A DNA stretch of 6,087 nucleotides from Candidatus Lloydbacteria bacterium RIFCSPLOWO2_02_FULL_54_12 (GTDB lineage Bacteria > Patescibacteriota > Minisyncoccia > Phycocordibacterales > UBA6899), in NCBI GenBank assembly GCA_001819095.1, contig MHLS01000026.1, positions 1 through 6,087 on the forward strand. The letters are read 5' to 3'. The first letter of the stretch is position 1. Each line of letters starts with the position of its first letter. Shown here in pieces: positions 1-4,708 of this stretch. A model generated the notes under the pieces. That model was not told the origin of the DNA. It ran no database searches and was given only the letters and a program-made list of their open reading frames with translations. Both the position numbers and the translations under genes were made by a program.

Positions 1-24
1 AATCGTGCAGAACAAACATAGAGA

Positions 25-51
25 AAAACGGCTTCACAATGAAGCCGTTTT
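25..51. terminator. Hairpin terminator of an upstream gene
   Basis: An 11-bp perfect stem (25-35 pairing with 41-51, AAAACGGCTTC / GAAGCCGTTTT) encloses a 5-nt loop. The A-run on the left and T-run on the right make it usable in either direction. It most likely ends a gene lying left of the window. Bases 1-24 hold no recognisable coding end that I can assign. Confidence 0.75.
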
Positions 52-81
52 GGGAGGGGCGCGTTTTAACGGGACACGAGT

Positions 82-300
82 GGGTCCGACCTTAGGGAGC
101 AATTCTTAAGCCTGCCCCGTAGCTCCGTCTGCGGATGGTATCGGGGGTCGGACCTTGTATTTCGTTGGACTTGTGAGGATCGATTCCCATGGTTTCACCT
201 CGCACTTCTCTTGCGAGGTTCCACCTTGTACGTATGCCCACTCCCGCTCATTCACATCTTTCCGCTACCTCACCTTAGAGTGTTGTTCACGCTTGCGTGC
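82..300. repeat. Left cluster of GGTNNNACC dyads in gene-free DNA
   Basis: Four GGT-N3-ACC dyads lie here: 83-91 (centre CCG), 146-154 (CGG), 191-199 (TTC) and 217-225 (TCC). Three of the four continue as ACCTTR. The units at 83-91 and 146-154 are exact reverse complements and could pair to close a 72-nt fold. Inside it, 96-100 can pair with 122-126, or alternatively 115-119 with 142-146 around a small 124-135 hairpin. A further hairpin joins 197-204 to 212-219. A degenerate half-site (CACCTTAG) sits at 271-278. The short reading frames across 155-524 have no protein-like composition, so I regard the stretch as non-coding. The stretch 280-415 shows nothing I can name. Confidence 0.7.
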
Positions 301-419
301 CAGATTGATTATCCTTGCCTCGCATCGGAGCACAAAACATTTATTCCGTCAAAAATCCCGTTAACGCGCCGTGTTCAAGAGTCCACTGCAGGGTTTCCTA
401 CGAAAGAGCATGCTTTCTT

Positions 420-448
420 TTGCCCCACGATTGGGGGAGTGCTATACT
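420..448 (+). promoter_or_regulatory. Sigma70-type promoter for the secreted PG-binding protein
   Basis: The -10 box TATACT (443-448) is preceded by the extended -10 dinucleotide TG (440-441). A -35-like TTGCCC (420-425; 4 of 6 matches to TTGACA) lies at an ideal 17-bp spacing. Transcription would begin near 455, giving an untranslated leader of about 88 nt before the start codon at 543. Confidence 0.65.
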
Positions 449-457
449 TTCTCTCAT

Positions 458-522
458 GACCTCGGCGATTTTGTCGCCGGTCAATGTTCGTTTTTTTAAC
501 CGTAACAATGTGTGCGCACATT
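458..522 (+). promoter_or_regulatory. Structured 5' leader with two hairpins
   Basis: Hairpin 1 pairs GACC (458-461) with GGTC (479-482) and GGCGA (464-468) with TCGCC (474-478), with a 2-nt bulge and a 5-nt loop. It is followed after 8 nt by seven T residues (491-497). Hairpin 2 pairs AATGTG (507-512) with CACATT (517-522). The hairpin plus T-run suggests an attenuator or a stability element. The 8-nt gap is long for a true terminator, so the role is uncertain. Confidence 0.35.
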
Positions 523-542
523 AGCATTAACTTAGCCACCAT

Positions 543-1796
543 ATGAAAAAGATCAGTGCAGTAGTATTCATGTCGATCGTGTTGTTCGCCGCAGGTCCCG
601 CGCTTGCGTCGGCACAAACGACGACGGCGTCAACATCAGCCACAGTGACGGCACTGTTAGCCCAGCTTCAGGCGCTTCAGGCCCAGCTTGAGACCTTGAA
701 GGCGGCGCAACAGAAGGTGAACGAAACGGCGCAGGGCCTGCAGGGCACGTTCGCGCTTATCAAAGAACTCCGCCAAGGGATGACGAGCGACGACGTCGCG
801 GCGCTTCAGGCGCTTCTTGCGGCCGACCCCTCGATCTATCCCGAAGGATTGATCTCCGGCTACTACGGCCACCTTACGGCGACGGCGGTGAAGCGGTTCC
901 AGAAGAAGTACGGCATCGAGCAGGTGGGCAATGTCGGTCCGAAGACGCTCAAGAAAATGAACGAATTCATGAAAGAACACCCCGTTGCACTTGAGGGTGA
1001 AGATAACGGCAAGGGAAAGAAGCGCCCCTGCGCCATTGTTCCGCCCGGACATTTGATCGCGGCAGGGTGGTTGAAGAAGCACGATGGCGTGCGCCCCATT
1101 GTTCCGCCGTGCCAGACGCTTCCTTCCGGCATTGTAAAGAAGCTCGGCACCACGACGCCTCCAGTTGCCACCACGACACCGCCCGCTCCCGACACGACTG
1201 CCCCCTCGATTACGGCCGTTTCCACGACGAATTTGACGGCGACAGGCGCAACGGTCATCTGGGCGACGAATGAATCGAGCGGGAGTACGGTCTACTACTC
1301 TCTCGTGAGTCCGGTCCCGACTTCCGGCACGACGACCTCGGTGGGAAATACCGCCCTTGTCACGAGCCACAGCATGGCGCTCACGGGGCTTACTGCATCA
1401 ACGACCTACTATTATGTCGTTTCGTCCGCAGACGCGGCGGGTAATACGGCGATGTCGAGCGAGGGCTCGTTCGCGACGGCCGCCCTTCCTCCCTCGGATA
1501 CGACCGCTCCGGCGTTGACCGCAGTCACTTCAACGAGCATTGCGTCGACCACGGCGACCATTACTTGGACGACGGACGAGAGTTCAATGGGCAAGGTCTA
1601 CTACTCGACGACGGACCCCGTGCCCGCGATCGGGACCGCACTTATGGCGGAGCACACGACGTTCATGACGTCTCACTACGTGGACCTCTCCGGACTCACG
1701 GCTTCGAGCACGTACTACTACATCGTGAACTCGACCGACGCGAGCGGAAACACTGCGACATCGACGCAGAATTCGTTCTTGACGCTCGTTCCGTAA
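543..1796 (+). CDS. Secreted peptidoglycan-binding protein with two fibronectin-III-like domains
   Basis: 417 aa. Residues 1-24 form a signal peptide (Lys-Lys, hydrophobic core, ASA before Gln25). Residues 34-65 are Gln/Leu/Ala-rich and look like a coiled coil. Residues 75-142 match a PG_binding_1 domain: TSDDVAALQ, GYYGHLTATAVKRFQKKYG. Residues 161-201 hold a duplicated motif, IVPPGHLIAAGWLKK (165-179) and IVPPCQTLPSGIVKK (186-200), with the protein's only cysteines at 163 and 190. After a Thr/Pro linker come two tandem FN3-like domains, about 217-313 and 319-416, each starting DTTAP at a 102-residue offset. No LPXTG motif, C-terminal helix or catalytic domain is visible. It is therefore probably held on the cell wall by its N-terminal domain, with the FN3 pair exposed for adhesion; this role is inferred. 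No Shine-Dalgarno precedes the ATG. The signal peptide fixes the start. Confidence 0.88.
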   Translation: MKKISAVVFMSIVLFAAGPALASAQTTTASTSATVTALLAQLQALQAQLETLKAAQQKVNETAQGLQGTFALIKELRQGMTSDDVAALQALLAADPSIYPEGLISGYYGHLTATAVKRFQKKYGIEQVGNVGPKTLKKMNEFMKEHPVALEGEDNGKGKKRPCAIVPPGHLIAAGWLKKHDGVRPIVPPCQTLPSGIVKKLGTTTPPVATTTPPAPDTTAPSITAVSTTNLTATGATVIWATNESSGSTVYYSLVSPVPTSGTTTSVGNTALVTSHSMALTGLTASTTYYYVVSSADAAGNTAMSSEGSFATAALPPSDTTAPALTAVTSTSIASTTATITWTTDESSMGKVYYSTTDPVPAIGTALMAEHTTFMTSHYVDLSGLTASSTYYYIVNSTDASGNTATSTQNSFLTLVP

Positions 1797-1814
1797 CCGA
1801 CGGAAATGCGTTTG

Positions 1815-1854
1815 CAAAAGACCCCTCACGTTTTGTGGAGGGGCCTTTTGTTTT
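1815..1854 (+). terminator. Rho-independent terminator after the secreted protein
   Basis: CAAAAG (1815-1820) pairs with CTTTTG (1845-1850), and CCCCT (1822-1826) pairs with AGGGG (1839-1843). An inner CAC/GTG extension carries a one-base bulge. A T-rich tail (TTTTGTTTT) follows. It begins 18 bases after the stop codon. Confidence 0.85.
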
Positions 1855-1913
1855 CATCCGAAAAACCCTGACACCTTACGGTGTCCAAGATACAAGGTAG
1901 AACCTTGCACGGA

Positions 1914-1973
1914 GAACGGCCAAAGGTCTTTCCTTGGCTTTGCAAGGTAAGACCTTGAAGCAGTTGGCCGTTC
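1914..1973. repeat. Long imperfect hairpin built from the dyad arms
   Basis: The outer stem GAACGGCCAA (1914-1923) pairs with TTGGCCGTTC (1964-1973), 10 bp and perfect. The middle stem 1924-1930 pairs with 1949-1955, and the inner stem 1932-1936 pairs with 1943-1947 around a 6-nt loop. Unpaired parts are one T/T mismatch and an 8-nt bulge at 1956-1963. The middle and inner 3' arms use the same bases as the 1943-1957 dyad, so two mutually exclusive folds are possible. No T-tract follows, so it is not a plain terminator. It could be a REP/REPIN-like element or a small structured RNA. Confidence 0.55.
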
Positions 1974-2023
1974 CGTCGACTATAAGGTCTCACCTTAAAT
2001 CCTAATTCTCAAGGAGAGACCTA

Positions 2024-2053
2024 GATTTCCACGACCGCAGGGCGTAGGAAATC
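2024..2053. other. Hairpin in the icd upstream region
   Basis: GATTTCC (2024-2030) pairs with GGAAATC (2047-2053). Further short pairing inside (2031-2033 with 2043-2045, 2035-2036 with 2041-2042) leaves a 4-nt loop. It lies between two GGTNNNACC dyads and upstream of the icd promoter. Its role is unknown. Confidence 0.4.
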
Positions 2054-2109
2054 GGAAGTACTCTTGTGGTGAGACCTTGTAGTCGGAAGATTTCACCCGC
2101 TTGCTTGGA

Positions 2110-2138
2110 TTGACAGTGCGGAATTTTTGTGAAATAAT
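2110..2138 (+). promoter_or_regulatory. Near-consensus sigma70 promoter for isocitrate dehydrogenase
   Basis: A perfect -35 box TTGACA (2110-2115) is followed after exactly 17 bp by AATAAT (2133-2138; 5 of 6 matches to TATAAT). TG at 2130-2131 forms an extended -10. The expected start point is near 2145, leaving a leader of about 32 nt. This is the strongest promoter visible in the window. Confidence 0.8.
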
Positions 2139-2165
2139 TCTCGAAGAGTTTATTTGACTGCTTGT

Positions 2166-2170
2166 GAGGA
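2166..2170 (+). promoter_or_regulatory. Shine-Dalgarno GAGGA for isocitrate dehydrogenase
   Basis: GAGGA ends 6 nt before the ATG at 2177. It is the only clear Shine-Dalgarno seen upstream of a gene in this window, and it fixes the start codon. Confidence 0.7.
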
Positions 2171-2176
2171 ACAACT

Positions 2177-3337
2177 ATGACCACGCACACCGTAACCGTT
2201 CTCCCGGGCGACGGCATTGGCCCCGAGGTGACGGCGGCAACGATGCTTGTTCTCAACGCGACCGGAGTCCCGATCGTCTGGGAACATCAGTCGATCGGCC
2301 TTTCCGCTTTTGAAGCGACCGGTGAATTCCTTCCGGAGACAGCCATCGCGGCGGTAAAAAAGAACAAGGTCGGCCTCAAGGGTCCGACGGGGACAACGGT
2401 GGGTGGCGGCGGGCATCGGAGTATCAACGTCGCCTTGCGCAAGGAATTCGATCTGTACTTCAATGTGCGGCCCGTGCAAAGCATGCCCGGCGTTGTAACG
2501 CCGTTTCCCGGCGTTGACCTCATTGTATTTCGTGAGAATGCCGAAGACCTTTACATCGGCGAAGAGCGCACATATTTCGTCAACGGAAAGCGTGTCGCCG
2601 AAGCGATAAGCCGGATCACCGAAGTAGGGTGCGAACGCTTCGCGCGCCGTGCATACACCTATGCCAGAGCGCACGGGCGCAAGAAAATGACCATCGTCCA
2701 CAAGGGGAACATCTTGCAGGATACACACGGCTTGTTTCTCGAGATTGCGCGGAAGGTTTCCGGTGAATTTCCGGACATTGCGACCGAGGATCTGATTGCG
2801 GATAATTTCGGAATGCAATTAGTCAAAGAACTCTGGCACAATCCTCGCCGTTTTGATTGCTTGCTTCTCACCAACATGTTCGGCGACCTCTTCTCGGATG
2901 TTTGTGCCGGTTTAGTCGGGGGGCTCGGACTTGCGCCTGGGGCGAATATCGGCGACGAGTATGCGGTTTTTGAGGCGGTCCATGGTACTGCGCCGGATAT
3001 CGCCGGAAAGGGAATTGCGAATCCGACGGCGCTTATCCTTTCCGCCGCAATGATGCTTGACCATTTAGGTGAAGTGGCCGCAGCAAGTCGTGTGCGTCGC
3101 GCGGTCGAGGCGGTACTCCGCGAAGGAGTAACGGTGACTGGGGATATCAATCCCCGATCTCGCGTCCTTTTGATCACGAAGATGCTCGACGGTCTTGGTG
3201 ACTGGTCGGTTGCGGACAAGCTACGTCATACGTTGGAAGATGCGCTTCGTGAGGACACAACGGTGCATCATGTCGGCAACCCCAAGAACCCCGCTTCCAC
3301 GCTCGACTTCGCACATGCGGTCATCGCAAAACTTTAG
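2177..3337 (+). CDS. icd: NAD-dependent isocitrate dehydrogenase (isocitrate/isopropylmalate dehydrogenase family)
   Basis: 386 aa. The enzyme would oxidatively decarboxylate isocitrate to 2-oxoglutarate in the cytoplasm. The N-terminus has LPGDGIGPEV (9-18). The isocitrate-specific signature is R-S-I-N-V-A-L-R (81-88), with Ser82, Asn84 and Arg88, plus Arg98 and Arg119; isopropylmalate dehydrogenases differ here. Catalytic Tyr126 and Lys176 and the metal ligands Asp209, Asp237 and Asp241 are all present. GTAPDIAGKGIANP (270-283) carries Asp274-Ile275, the NAD rather than NADP type. The protein is about 40 residues longer than usual. Residues 293-326 and 336-369 align without gaps at a 43-residue offset with 15 of 34 identities, so the C-terminal helix region looks tandemly duplicated before the usual ASTLDFAHAVI ending. 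It is monocistronic, with its own promoter and terminator. No other TCA-cycle gene is in the window. Homoisocitrate dehydrogenase is a less likely alternative. Confidence 0.88.
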   Translation: MTTHTVTVLPGDGIGPEVTAATMLVLNATGVPIVWEHQSIGLSAFEATGEFLPETAIAAVKKNKVGLKGPTGTTVGGGGHRSINVALRKEFDLYFNVRPVQSMPGVVTPFPGVDLIVFRENAEDLYIGEERTYFVNGKRVAEAISRITEVGCERFARRAYTYARAHGRKKMTIVHKGNILQDTHGLFLEIARKVSGEFPDIATEDLIADNFGMQLVKELWHNPRRFDCLLLTNMFGDLFSDVCAGLVGGLGLAPGANIGDEYAVFEAVHGTAPDIAGKGIANPTALILSAAMMLDHLGEVAAASRVRRAVEAVLREGVTVTGDINPRSRVLLITKMLDGLGDWSVADKLRHTLEDALREDTTVHHVGNPKNPASTLDFAHAVIAKL

Positions 3338-3351
3338 ACTTTGAACCCCTT

Positions 3352-3401
3352 TGCCCCACAGGCCGCCTTTCCAAGGTGTACTGCGGGGCATTTCCTTTTT
3401 T
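3352..3401 (+). terminator. Strong terminator after isocitrate dehydrogenase
   Basis: TGCCCC (3352-3357) pairs with GGGGCA (3385-3390), CAG (3359-3361) with CTG (3381-3383), and CCTT (3366-3369) with AAGG (3373-3376) at a 3-nt loop. The tail is TTTCCTTTTTT. It begins 14 bases after the icd stop. It argues against the TTG at 3341 being the start of the next gene, because that would translate through the hairpin. Confidence 0.85.
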
Positions 3402-3411
3402 GCGCTACAGG

Positions 3412-3420
3412 TGTTATGGT
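3412..3420 (+). promoter_or_regulatory. Extended -10 promoter for the small zinc-ribbon membrane protein
   Basis: TGTTATGGT combines an extended -10 (TG at 3412-3413) with TATGGT (3415-3420; 4 of 6 matches). It comes directly after the icd terminator. No good -35 box lies at the proper distance. Transcription would start near 3427, upstream of the ATG at 3452 but downstream of the ATG at 3416. Confidence 0.4.
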
Positions 3421-3451
3421 AGCTGTGGAATATTTTTTAATCGGACCTTTC

Positions 3452-3673
3452 ATGGAAGGTGCACTTCTTTTGTTCCTTGTCCTCCTCGCGGTCGTAGCGA
3501 TGGCGTGGTTTCTCAGCAGGATCGTCTGTCCTTTTTGCAAGAACAACCGTATTGTCCCGAAAGCGGGCGACGGCGAGCATGGCTTCGCTACGTATTTTGA
3601 GTGCCTTGCGTGCCGAAAAACATTTCGTCTACTCTTCTCTGCATCACACCGAAGGGACGGCACAAACGAGTAA
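3452..3673 (+). CDS. Small membrane protein with a C-terminal zinc-ribbon-like motif
   Basis: 73 aa from the ATG at 3452. Residues 4-21 are one hydrophobic helix (ALLLFLVLLAVVAMAWFL). It is followed by CPFC at 26-29 and CLAC at 52-55, a Cys4 pattern with a 22-residue spacer typical of zinc ribbons, and then a basic tail. The soluble ribbon probably faces the cytoplasm. The family is not recognised and the function is unknown. An in-frame ATG at 3416 would add 12 hydrophobic residues, but it falls inside the likely -10 box. A TTG at 3341 is excluded by the terminator before it. No Shine-Dalgarno is seen for any start. The ATG at 3452 lies in the loop of a weak ACCTT/AAGGT hairpin (3445-3460). 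It ends at a convergent terminator. Confidence 0.65.
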   Translation: MEGALLLFLVLLAVVAMAWFLSRIVCPFCKNNRIVPKAGDGEHGFATYFECLACRKTFRLLFSASHRRDGTNE

Positions 3674-3691
3674 GCGCACGTTTTTGGTCGG

Positions 3692-3730
3692 AAAAATCAC
3701 CGTTGGGCTCCCGGCCCAACGGTGATTTTT
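3692..3730. terminator. Bidirectional terminator between convergent genes
   Basis: A 17-bp perfect stem (3692-3708 with 3714-3730) encloses a 5-nt loop. A5 lies on the left and T5 on the right, so it works on both strands. It serves the plus-strand zinc-ribbon gene ending at 3673 and the minus-strand operon ending at 3783. The 3731-3782 stretch shows nothing else. Confidence 0.9.
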
Positions 3731-3782
3731 GTGTGATCTGGCTCGACGCCGGCTTGCGGGCTGTCGTTGGCGAGGGGTGTTA

Positions 3783-4091
3783 TTACGCGAAAAAGTAGTG
3801 CCAGACAAAGAACAAGAATATCGTCAGCCCTCCAAGTACGGCGCTTCCGATCGCGATGTAGAGAGGCCGCGGGTCGTCTTTGGTGTCGGTGGTGAGCCAA
3901 GCGCAGATGCCGTAGACGGCGGCAAACAAAACAATTGCGAATACGCCCTTGGTGACCCAGTGGTGCCCCGTTACCGCAGTAAGCATGGTCTTTACGGGTT
4001 CCTCAAAAAGTTCCATTACGATGGTGATGGCGACGATGAACCAGATGACGCCGGTAGCTGCGATACTCAATGCTTTCAGATGGAATGTCAT
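3783..4091 (-). CDS. Small three-helix membrane protein, second gene of the minus-strand operon
   Basis: 102 aa with three predicted membrane helices, roughly 6-27, 48-66 and 76-99. Histidines stand at 4, 43, 44 and 98, near helix ends, with a TGHHWVTKG stretch (41-49) before helix 2. Paired histidines at membrane boundaries would suit heme or metal binding, but this is inference. I do not recognise the family. Its ATG overlaps the stop of the preceding gene as ATGA (4091-4088), so the two are probably translationally coupled and their products may act together. No separate promoter or Shine-Dalgarno is visible. Transcription ends at the shared terminator at 3692-3730. Confidence 0.75.
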   Translation of the reverse strand: MTFHLKALSIAATGVIWFIVAITIVMELFEEPVKTMLTAVTGHHWVTKGVFAIVLFAAVYGICAWLTTDTKDDPRPLYIAIGSAVLGGLTIFLFFVWHYFFA

Positions 4092-4565
4092 AATTTTATG
4101 GCTTCTAGCGCGCTTCTAAACCCCGAAGTGGTGATGAATCCGAGTCCGGCCATAGCGAAAGCGATGAGTACGATAAGCCCCGCGAGCACAACAAGTGCGA
4201 CGCGAAGCCGGCTGTTTTCTATGAGTTGATCACGCAGTGTGTGGAGAAATCCCATTGTGAGGAACGCAAGGAAGGGAAGAAAAAGAAAGACATGCTCCTT
4301 CGTTTCTATTCCGACACCGTGCGCCCACGCCATCGGCCCCGCTTTGATGATCGGTTTGACGAGCGGACCGTAAATGTTGACATAGTACGTAGTAGCCGCC
4401 GACTATCCACGCGGATACGAGGAAGAGCGTCCCCAAGACCGAAACGAGGCGCGCACGGCGCAGACGCTCCGGCGTAGGGTTCAGGAGTTCAACGAGTACC
4501 CACAAGAACATGAGTGCACCCGCTTCTCCCAGAGCCGCATGAAGCCCGATGAGTAGTTGAGACAT
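4088..4565 (-). pseudogene. Four-helix membrane protein gene interrupted by a frameshift
   Basis: The start ATG at 4565 gives 59 sensible residues (LHAALGEAGALMFLWVLVEL, then SAWIVGGYY). The frame then becomes charged and non-membrane-like. One frame over, a continuous membrane protein resumes (YVNIYGPLVKPIIKAGP, then AWAHG, TKEHVFLFLPFLAFL) and runs to the stop at 4090-4088. Skipping one base near 4388 joins them into about 158 aa with four helices at roughly 12-28, 40-60, 92-108 and 122-145. Histidines stand at 9, 82 and 91. The new frame is open only from 4402, so the shift lies between about 4402 and 4385. Causes could be a sequencing error, a real mutation (the 4-nt GTAC looks like an insertion into TAC-TAC-TAT), or a programmed +1 shift. 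The downstream gene overlaps its stop and is intact. The family is unassigned; a heme-binding or redox membrane subunit is possible from context. Confidence 0.75.
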
Positions 4566-4575
4566 GATGGTGATG

Positions 4576-4590
4576 ATTACGAGTCGTAAT
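4576..4590. promoter_or_regulatory. Perfect dyad in the leader of the minus-strand operon
   Basis: ATTACG-AGT-CGTAAT is a perfect 6-bp inverted repeat with a 3-bp centre. It begins 10 bases upstream of the start codon at 4565 and lies within the transcribed leader. It could be an operator or an RNA hairpin limiting translation. No Shine-Dalgarno is seen next to it. Confidence 0.35.
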
Positions 4591-4633
4591 ATGCGAGAAT
4601 TGTTCCGCGAGTCTCAAGGACTTCTTTGATGCC

Positions 4634-4642
4634 AGTATATCA
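4634..4642 (-). promoter_or_regulatory. Extended -10 promoter of the minus-strand operon
   Basis: Read on the minus strand, 4642-4634 is TGATATACT, that is TG-N-TATACT, the same extended -10 form as at 440-448. A weak -35-like TTGTTC (4664-4659) sits at a long 19-bp spacing. The leader to the ATG at 4565 would be about 60 nt. Confidence 0.6.
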
Positions 4643-4660
4643 CGGATTTACGGGGAGAGA

Positions 4661-4687
4661 ACAATCCTGTGTCCACACAGCGATTGT
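4661..4687. promoter_or_regulatory. Operator-like dyad between divergent promoters
   Basis: ACAATC-CTGTGT (4661-4672) and ACACAG-(C)-GATTGT (4675-4687) are inverted repeats with 12-bp arms, a CC centre and one extra base at 4681. The 2-bp centre suits a dimeric DNA-binding protein better than an RNA hairpin. It overlaps the -35 regions of both the leftward (-10 at 4639-4634) and rightward (-10 at 4709-4714) promoters. One regulator could therefore control both operons. The TGTG/CACA core superficially resembles CRP/FNR-type sites, but the spacing differs and the regulator is not identified. Confidence 0.6.
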
Positions 4688-4708
4688 GCGACAGAAGGTA
4701 ATATGCGT

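Larger units (their letters stand above)
1870..2078. repeat. Right cluster of GGTNNNACCTTR dyads
   Basis: Four units match GGT-N3-ACC-TTR: 1896-1904 (centre AGA), 1946-1954 (AAG), 1986-1994 (CTC) and 2068-2076 (GAG). Three extend to 6-bp arms, for example CAAGGT-AGA-ACCTTG (1893-1907) and TAAGGT-CTC-ACCTTA (1983-1997). The arms are kept while the central triplet differs in every copy. A related hairpin, GACACC-TTAC-GGTGTC, sits at 1870-1885. AAGGTCTCACC at 1984-1994 is the exact reverse complement of 2068-2078. GAGACCT at 2016-2022 can also pair with 1985-1991, so alternative folds compete. No open reading frame of protein-like composition covers the stretch. Confidence 0.75.

Noticed and set aside
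361..400. Possible tRNA T-arm-like sequence (GTTCAAGAGTCC)
   Set aside because: No matching acceptor stem, anticodon arm or D-arm could be found around it.
155..524. Three overlapping plus-strand reading frames in the leader region
   Set aside because: They mutually overlap, cross the repeat cluster and the promoter, and have Cys/Ser/His-rich composition without domains or start signals.
657..1370. A 237-residue minus-strand reading frame opposite the secreted protein
   Set aside because: It is extremely Arg-rich and mirrors the plus-strand codon pattern of a gene with a signal peptide and known domains.
82..2078. CRISPR array interpretation of the dyad clusters
   Set aside because: The units are short dyads in irregular spacing with no constant-length spacers, and no cas gene is present.
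2150..3219. Long minus-strand frames opposite isocitrate dehydrogenase
   Set aside because: The plus-strand protein has all family motifs, a promoter, a Shine-Dalgarno and a terminator; the opposite frames have none.
3341..3451. Longer N-terminus of the zinc-ribbon protein from TTG 3341 or ATG 3416
   Set aside because: The TTG start would place codons through the strong icd terminator. The ATG at 3416 overlaps the likely -10 box, though it cannot be fully excluded.
3445..3460. ACCTT...AAGGT hairpin around the start codon at 3452
   Set aside because: The arms are in the opposite order to the GGTNNNACC dyads, the stem is only 5 bp, and a single occurrence may be chance.
3729..4229. A 166-residue plus-strand frame opposite the minus-strand operon
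   Set aside because: It starts next to a bidirectional terminator and is charged and low in hydrophobic residues, whereas the minus strand encodes clear membrane helices with an ATGA overlap.
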